DNA of 10,994 bases from Rhodanobacter sp. UBA5168 (lineage in GTDB: Bacteria; Pseudomonadota; Gammaproteobacteria; Xanthomonadales; Rhodanobacteraceae), in the NCBI GenBank assembly GCA_002413455.1, contig DHXA01000235.1, positions 16,281-27,274 of the forward strand, read 5' to 3'. Position numbers and translations under genes: made by a program. Below the pieces are notes generated by a model, which worked only from the letters and a program-made list of their open reading frames with translations, was not told the origin of the DNA and made no database searches. Position 1 is the first letter of the stretch. The number at the start of each line of letters is the position of its first letter. Below, in pieces: positions 6,496-10,994 of this stretch.

Positions 6496-8907
6496 CTAAC
6501 CCTCTTCGTCGGCGCTTTCGACAGCCGGTGGCAGTCGGCGCAGCACCATGCTCTGCGGGCTTGTCATCGGCAGCTTGGCACTGCGCAGGCGTTCGAGTAT
6601 TTCGAACAGTAGATCGCTCTTTACGCCACTGACGTCACGCGGGCTGTTGACGTAGGCGATGCAGTTGAACGTCATCGAGCCGGCGTCGAGATTTTCCAGC
6701 TGCACGCTCGCGGCCGGTGTGCTCAGGATGCCGGGGTGCGCACGCAGCACTTCCAGGATCAGCTCACGCACCTTGCCTGCATCGGTATCCAGTGGCATCG
6801 ACAGCTTGATGTTCACGCGGCCCTGGGCGTTGGCCAAGGTCACGTTGCGTACGTTCTGGGTGATGAACTGCGAGTTCGGCACAATCATGGTGGAGCGGTC
6901 GCTCATCTGGATCTCGGTGGCGCGCACGTTGATCCGGCGGATGTCGCCTTCGACGCCGCCGATGGCGACCCAGTCGCCCACCTTCACGGGCCGTTCGGCC
7001 AGCAGGATCAGGCCGGAGATGAAGTTCTGCACGATCGCCTGCAGGCCGAAGCCGATGCCGACCGAAAGTGCGCTAGCCATCCACGCGATGCTCTGCAGAT
7101 CCACTTTCAGCGCGACCAGTGCCAGCACGAACACCAGTACGCCGCCGACATAGCCGAGCAGGGTCAGCATCGAGTTCTGCATGCCGAGGTCCAGCGCGGT
7201 CTTCGGCAGCAGCTGGTCACTCAGCCAGCGCTTGATCACCCGCAGCACGATCAGGCCCAGCACGAACACCAGCACGGCATCGAAAATGTTGCTGGGCACG
7301 ATCTTGAGCGAGCCCAGCGAGCCGCCCGACAGCAGCGTGCCGATGCGCCCGGCCAGCTCCTGCGGGTCTGCACCGAACGGTGCCAGCACGATCGCCACCG
7401 CCAGGATCAGCAGCATGGCGCGGGTGACGCCGGACAGCAGGGTGCCGGTCTGTTCGAGTGCGCTGGGAGCCAGCCCGAAACTGCTCTGCAGGCGCGTACC
7501 GCTACGGCCCTTGGGGTCGAACACGGTGTCGAAGATGTCGTCGACCAGATGCATCAACAGGTACAGTGCCGTGAGGATCACGCCGACCCACAGCATCTGC
7601 CGCGCGATGAAGAAGGCAAAGGCGATATAGCCCGTGATCACGCCGAGCAGGACGATGCCGACGCCGACGAATGCCGCCGCAACCACCAGACCGACCCAGA
7701 CGGGGCGCTGCGCCGTCAATTCGCCGGCGGCCAGCGTGGCGCGCCGCGACTGACCCAGCCGCATCAGCGCGCTGCCCACCAGCAGGCCGATCAGCACGGC
7801 GAGCAGCCCGCGTGTCGCCACGGTGATCGCCAGGCTGGCGCCGATCGCGTTGTTGATGCTCTCGACCACACCCAGCAGCAGGGCGGCGCCACCGAGCAGC
7901 CACGGGAACGCGCGCAGCCGATCCGCGGCATCGTCAGACAGAGTGGACAATCGCCAGGAAGGGCGCTTGCTGGAAAGCATGGCGCGGCCGAGTCCGGTCA
8001 TGAAGGCGGCGAAGGTCACCAGCCGCACCAGCTTCCTTGCCAGCTCGTCCACATCCTCGTCGGGCAGGTCGTTCCAGCTCAGCGCAAGATACGCCGCGCG
8101 CGCGGCCAGCCCGATCACCAGTGTGTAGGCCAGTGTCATTGCCACGGCCAGCGCGCTGCGCCGCAGTCGGCCGGCTGGCATGCGATTGGTGGTCACCTGT
8201 ACGAGCATGCGTTCGATCAGCCAGCGACCGGCGCTGAGCAGCAGTACGGCAAGGATCAGGCACAGCACGAACGGCGTGCGGTTGGGCGGTTGCCACGCCT
8301 GCCGAATGGTTATCAGGACATCGTTGCCCAGTTGCCTTGCCCGCGCCATGTCATCGGGAAACGCCTTGGCCGGGTCTGCCCAGAATGCGCGGCTGAAAGG
8401 TGTTGCCGTGCGCGAATTGAGCTGGGCCTGGAACTGGTCGCGCCGCAGCTCGGCGACGTGGGCGGCCAGCTGGGTCGCCTCGGTGCCCAGTGAATTGGCC
8501 TGTTTGATCTGGCCATCCAGATCGTTCTGATCCCTGGTCAGCTGACGACGCTGCGTACTCAGCTGCGGCGACTCCGCTGGTGCACCCCTGGCTGGAGCAG
8601 GGCCGAGTACATCGAGCCGGGTCTGCAGGCTGGCCGCCTGCGGCGACAGCGTGGATGCCAGCTGTTCGGCCTGCTGTTGCACAGCCAGTGCGCGACTGCG
8701 CAGGTCGTTCAACGGCACCTCGGCCTTCTTGGAATCCACCGCGGCCTTGATGTCGTCCAGTTCGGCACGCAGCTGGGTCAGCGTCTGCGCCGGTGTCAGC
8801 GCCGGTGCCGGGGCAGGCGTGTTCGCATCCGGGGCGTCTTGCGCCAGTGCGTTGCCGCTGGAAACCGTCAGCAACAGAAGGAAGAGGTAGCGCAGGAAAG
8901 TAGGCAT
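6496..8907 (-). CDS. MscS-family mechanosensitive ion channel with N-terminal DUF3772-like region
   Basis: 803 residues from ATG 8905-8907, much longer than E. coli MscS (about 286) and in the class of large multi-TM MscS homologues. A signal peptide (MPTFLRYLFLLLLTVSSGNALA|Q, cut near 22) is followed by a periplasmic helical, Gln/Leu/Ala-rich region (about 38-200) that includes RLDVLGPAP (98-106), typical of DUF3772. Around ten hydrophobic segments lie between about 212 and 636. The pore-lining segment and beta domain are recognisable: ALSVGIGFGLQAIVQNFISG (613-632), LLAERPVKVGDWVAIGG (635-651) and DRSTMIVPNSQFITQNVRN (670-688). It should act in the inner membrane, releasing solutes on hypo-osmotic shock. 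An in-frame ATG at 8946 would add 13 residues; neither start has a good Shine-Dalgarno, and the shorter one gives the more typical signal peptide. The C-terminus (ESADEEG) is acidic. Confidence 0.93.
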   Translation of the reverse strand: MPTFLRYLFLLLLTVSSGNALAQDAPDANTPAPAPALTPAQTLTQLRAELDDIKAAVDSKKAEVPLNDLRSRALAVQQQAEQLASTLSPQAASLQTRLDVLGPAPARGAPAESPQLSTQRRQLTRDQNDLDGQIKQANSLGTEATQLAAHVAELRRDQFQAQLNSRTATPFSRAFWADPAKAFPDDMARARQLGNDVLITIRQAWQPPNRTPFVLCLILAVLLLSAGRWLIERMLVQVTTNRMPAGRLRRSALAVAMTLAYTLVIGLAARAAYLALSWNDLPDEDVDELARKLVRLVTFAAFMTGLGRAMLSSKRPSWRLSTLSDDAADRLRAFPWLLGGAALLLGVVESINNAIGASLAITVATRGLLAVLIGLLVGSALMRLGQSRRATLAAGELTAQRPVWVGLVVAAAFVGVGIVLLGVITGYIAFAFFIARQMLWVGVILTALYLLMHLVDDIFDTVFDPKGRSGTRLQSSFGLAPSALEQTGTLLSGVTRAMLLILAVAIVLAPFGADPQELAGRIGTLLSGGSLGSLKIVPSNIFDAVLVFVLGLIVLRVIKRWLSDQLLPKTALDLGMQNSMLTLLGYVGGVLVFVLALVALKVDLQSIAWMASALSVGIGFGLQAIVQNFISGLILLAERPVKVGDWVAIGGVEGDIRRINVRATEIQMSDRSTMIVPNSQFITQNVRNVTLANAQGRVNIKLSMPLDTDAGKVRELILEVLRAHPGILSTPAASVQLENLDAGSMTFNCIAYVNSPRDVSGVKSDLLFEILERLRSAKLPMTSPQSMVLRRLPPAVESADEEG

Positions 8908-8980
8908 CCGGGCATGATCGGAGCGCAGCTGCGGGCGGTCAATCATGCGAATGAAGTTTCGTGGCTTGCGTTCAGATTGA

Positions 8981-8994
8981 GCTTGTCAGCAAGC
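8981..8994. repeat. Mini-hairpin copy 1 (GCTTG-N4-CAAGC)
   Basis: GCTTG (8981-8985), loop TCAG, CAAGC (8990-8994), followed by GG. It shares the pattern GCTTGTnnGCAAGCG with copy 2, 76 nt away, differing only in the two central loop bases. An alternative partner for the right arm exists: GCTTGC at 8964-8969 can pair with GCAAGC at 8989-8994. It sits upstream of the channel gene. Confidence 0.4.
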
Positions 8995-9055
8995 GGCCCA
9001 TGCCCGCTCGCTGCGCATGCCGAATCGTTGCATGAACGCATGGCTGCTGGCGAAG

Positions 9056-9071
9056 CGCTTGTACGCAAGCG
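9056..9071. repeat. Mini-hairpin copy 2 (CGCTTG-TACG-CAAGCG)
   Basis: A perfect 6-bp stem, CGCTTG (9056-9061) with CAAGCG (9066-9071), closes a TACG loop. It begins 27 nt beyond the stop of the GFA gene in that gene's direction of transcription, so it could be a weak terminator or 3'-end hairpin. There is no T-tract. See copy 1 for the shared core. Confidence 0.4.
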
Positions 9072-9097
9072 ACTCGACTGCGCACAGAGCAACCTGC

Positions 9098-9583
9098 TCA
9101 GTCTTGTCGCATGGCCCGCAATACCGCGCGCCGCGCGAGGCTGGCAGGTGACCAGATTTCATCGGCCTGGTAGTACTCGACCACCGCGGGAATGTTCGCT
9201 GGCAAGATCACCCATGGCTGTTTGGTCGAGGTGTAGATGTGGATGTCGGGCGGCAGCCGCTCAGGTTGCTTCAGTGTGCCCACCCGTACGAACGCCACCA
9301 CCTTGCCGCCTCCCGGATAGTGGCTCCACAGCGCGACATGACAGTGCGCGCAGCGCGCGATCTGCTGGCCCTTGCCGCTTTGCGAAGGCGTGTCGGCCAT
9401 GATCGGTTCGCCCTGCAGCAGCTCCATGCGATCGGTCTCGATCATCGCGTTCAGAGCGAAGGATGCCCCGCTTTCGCGCTGGCACCAGCTGCAGTGGCAG
9501 CAGTGCACGATCAAGGGGGTGCTGGTCAGTCGATAGCGGATCGCGCCGCAGGTGCAGGCGCCTTCGAGTACGTCGTTCGTCAC
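9098..9583 (-). CDS. GFA (CENP-V/GFA-type) zinc-binding protein
   Basis: 161 residues. The full cysteine pattern of the GFA family is present: C10-x-C12 (GACTCGAIRY) with C78-x2-C81 (ARCAHCHVALW), matching the structural zinc site, and C29-x-C31-x2-C34 (CHCSWCQRESG), matching the second, catalytic-type zinc site. An extra Cys28 precedes it. FALNAMIE and the C-terminal KQPWVILPANIPAV also suit the family. The founding member, Gfa, was described as accelerating the glutathione-formaldehyde reaction, but most homologues are uncharacterised and that activity should not be assumed here. The start is GTG at 9581-9583, supported by GGGAG (9589-9593) 5 nt upstream. Cytosolic. It is divergent from the ABC transporter gene and lies about 190 nt upstream of the channel gene. 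Confidence 0.9.
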   Translation of the reverse strand: MTNDVLEGACTCGAIRYRLTSTPLIVHCCHCSWCQRESGASFALNAMIETDRMELLQGEPIMADTPSQSGKGQQIARCAHCHVALWSHYPGGGKVVAFVRVGTLKQPERLPPDIHIYTSTKQPWVILPANIPAVVEYYQADEIWSPASLARRAVLRAMRQD

Positions 9584-9681
9584 GGCAGCTCCCGTTTCGA
9601 TTCTTCACGTGGCGCGGAATGGCCAAGCGCTCCGGGCGAGCTTCGAGCACAATGACAGTACACGCAAGCCCGGAAACCCTG
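9584..9681. other. Divergent intergenic region (GFA gene / ABC transporter gene)
   Basis: These 98 nt between two divergent starts must supply both ribosome-binding sites and probably both promoters. The GFA site is GGGAG on the minus strand (9589-9593). The ABC gene has only a modest GGAAA at 9672-9676, 5 nt before its ATG. CACAAT at 9648-9653 is -10-like on the plus strand but has no recognisable -35 partner. No operator-like palindrome stands out. Confidence 0.45.
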
Positions 9682-10994
9682 ATGATCTTCCGCTGGTTCG
9701 AATCCCTCATCGACGCGTTCAAGGACCCGGTCGACAGCATGCCGCCGCAGTCGGTATGGCGCTTCTACGTGTTCTACCTGCGCCAGGTGTGGCCGGTGTT
9801 TGCCGCGGCGATCGTGGTGGGTTTTGCGGTGGCGATCGTCGAGGTATCGCTGTTCGGCTTCATCGGCAGCATCGTCGACATGGCCAAGGGCGCGCCGGGT
9901 GCGGCGTTCTTCCACGAGCACGGGCGCAGTTTGCTGTGGATGGGCATCGTGGCGTTGATCGCGCGACCGGTGCTGGGCAGCCTGCACGATCTGCTGGTGA
10001 ATCAGGCGGTCGTGCCCAGCCTGACCAACCGCATCCGCTGGCAAAACCATCGCTACGTGATCCGCCAGAGTCTGGGCTTCTTCCAGAACGATTACGCCGG
10101 ACGCATCGCCAACCGCATCATGCAGACCGGCGGTTCGCTGCGCGAGTCGGCGGTGCAGATCGTCGACGCGATCTGGTACGTCACCATCTATACCGGCAGC
10201 GCGATCGCGCTGTTCGCGCACGCGGATTTCTGGTTGGCTGCGCCGCTGGTCGGCTGGGTGTTCGCGTATGTCGGATTGCTGGCGCTTTTCATCCCGCGCA
10301 TCAAGCAGCGCTCGTGGCTGGCCTCGGAGGCGCGCTCGAAGCTGATGGGGCGCATCGTCGACGGCTACAGCAACGTGTTGACGCTGAAGCTGTTCGCGCA
10401 CACGCGCCGCGAGGAAACCTACGTCGCCGATGCGATGGCCGAGCAGACCGGCAAGCTGCGCCGGATGACCCGGCTCACCACCGCGATGGACGCCAGCATC
10501 ACCACGCTCAACGGTTTCCTGATCGTCGGCACCTCGGCGCTCGCGCTGTGGCTGTGGAGCGAGGGCCGCGTGACGGTGGGCGCGATCGCGCTGTCGACCG
10601 GGCTGGTGATCCGCATCAACAACATGTCCGGCTGGATCATGTGGGTGGTCAACGGCATCTTCGAGAACGTCGGCACCGTGCAGGACGGCATCACCACCAT
10701 TTCGCAGCCGCGCGCCGTACAGGACCAGGAAGGTGCGATGCCGCTGGAAGTGACCAACGGCGGCGTGCGCTTCGAGCACATCCACTTCCACTACGGCAAG
10801 CGGGGCGGGGTGATCGCAGGCCTCGACCTGGACGTGCGCGCGGGCGAAAAAATCGGCTTGGTCGGTCCGTCCGGCGCCGGCAAATCCACCCTGGTCAACG
10901 TATTGCTGCGGCTGTACGACCTCGAATCCGGACGTATCCTGGTCGACGGCCAGGACATCGCCAAGGTCACCCAGGAAAGCCTGCGCTCGCAGAT
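9682..10994 (+). CDS. ABC exporter half-transporter (fused permease and ATPase), 3'-truncated by window edge
   Basis: The frame is open from ATG 9682-9684 to the window end, with 437 codons visible. The transmembrane domain spans about 35-330, with hydrophobic segments near 37-59, 84-104, 164-181, 186-205, 275-292 and 298-325. Conserved stretches include RIRWQNHRYVIRQSLGFFQN (117-136) and GRIVDGYSNVLTLKLFAH (223-240), typical of type IV (MsbA/multidrug-type) exporter half-transporters. The ATPase domain begins at about 360 (GVRFEHIHFHYG), with Walker A G395-PSGAG-K401-S-T in LVGPSGAGKSTL. The window ends at LRSQ, before the Q-loop context, signature motif and Walker B, so catalytic completeness cannot be judged. 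It should work as a homo- or heterodimer in the inner membrane. Its substrate (lipid, drug or other) is unknown. Confidence 0.93.
   Translation, partial: MIFRWFESLIDAFKDPVDSMPPQSVWRFYVFYLRQVWPVFAAAIVVGFAVAIVEVSLFGFIGSIVDMAKGAPGAAFFHEHGRSLLWMGIVALIARPVLGSLHDLLVNQAVVPSLTNRIRWQNHRYVIRQSLGFFQNDYAGRIANRIMQTGGSLRESAVQIVDAIWYVTIYTGSAIALFAHADFWLAAPLVGWVFAYVGLLALFIPRIKQRSWLASEARSKLMGRIVDGYSNVLTLKLFAHTRREETYVADAMAEQTGKLRRMTRLTTAMDASITTLNGFLIVGTSALALWLWSEGRVTVGAIALSTGLVIRINNMSGWIMWVVNGIFENVGTVQDGITTISQPRAVQDQEGAMPLEVTNGGVRFEHIHFHYGKRGGVIAGLDLDVRAGEKIGLVGPSGAGKSTLVNVLLRLYDLESGRILVDGQDIAKVTQESLRSQ

Larger units (their letters stand above)
8908..9097. other. Intergenic region between the GFA and channel genes
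   Basis: About 190 nt lie downstream of the GFA gene and upstream of the channel gene, both on the minus strand. The channel promoter is expected here, but I see no good -35/-10 pair. The part nearest the channel gene may be coding if translation begins at 8946. The stretch holds two matching mini-hairpins, listed separately, and several GCATG/CATGC words. Confidence 0.5.

Noticed and set aside
6736..8493. 585-codon plus-strand frame opposite the mechanosensitive channel gene
   Set aside because: The product is extremely Gln/His/Arg-rich, the antisense image of a hydrophobic Leu/Ala/Val-rich membrane protein. It is not a gene.
8677..9402. 241-codon plus-strand frame spanning the channel gene start, the gap and the GFA gene
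   Set aside because: It overlaps two opposite-strand genes with strong motif support and has no domain or ribosome-binding site of its own.
9580..10791. 403-codon minus-strand frame opposite the ABC transporter
   Set aside because: It is the shadow of a clear ABC exporter frame. Its His/Asp/Arg-rich composition and lack of motifs argue against coding.
1..10994. CRISPR arrays, tRNA/rRNA genes, insertion sequences, toxin-antitoxin or defence genes
   Set aside because: I looked for regularly spaced repeats, tRNA-like folds, transposase motifs and known defence domains and saw none. The window reads as ordinary chromosome with conserved metabolic and envelope genes.

Overview
The window is high-G+C bacterial chromosome, densely coding, with strong G/C third-position bias. 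That bias produces long open frames on the antisense strand of nearly every gene. The gene content and protein style fit a gammaproteobacterium of the Lysobacterales (Xanthomonadales), most likely Rhodanobacteraceae (Rhodanobacter/Dyella-like). This is inference from remembered family resemblance; no search was run. I see no rRNA, tRNA, insertion sequence, prophage gene or CRISPR array.

Layout, left to right. (1) The 3' part of a VOC/glyoxalase-fold gene (+) enters from the left edge. It converges after 21 nt on a DUF72 (YecE-like) gene (-). (2) A divergent 138-nt gap separates the DUF72 gene from three consecutive + strand genes for exported proteins: a PD40-repeat beta-propeller protein, a SxxK serine hydrolase with a C-terminal DUF3471-like domain, and an alpha/beta-hydrolase esterase with an uncharacterised N-terminal domain. 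Each has its own Shine-Dalgarno site and is separated from the next by 109-123 nt of hairpin-containing sequence, so they may be separate units or a loose operon. (3) The esterase converges on a second VOC gene (-). The 81-nt gap between them holds two interlocked inverted repeats. (4) That VOC gene lies 47 nt downstream of a large MscS-family mechanosensitive channel gene with an N-terminal DUF3772-like region (-), so the two may be co-transcribed. (5) Upstream of the channel gene, after a 190-nt gap with two near-identical mini-hairpins, lies a GFA/CENP-V-type zinc protein gene (-). (6) It is divergent, across 98 nt, from an ABC exporter half-transporter gene (+) cut off by the right edge just after Walker A.

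The three secreted + strand products could together form a periplasmic or extracellular hydrolytic module, but nothing in the sequence ties them to one substrate. The rest looks like ordinary housekeeping or stress genes (osmotic channel, zinc protein, exporter, VOC proteins). I found no convincing new multi-gene system. The items most worth a second look are small structured intergenic elements, above all the interlocked repeat at 5953-5990, and the uncharacterised N-terminal domain of the esterase.
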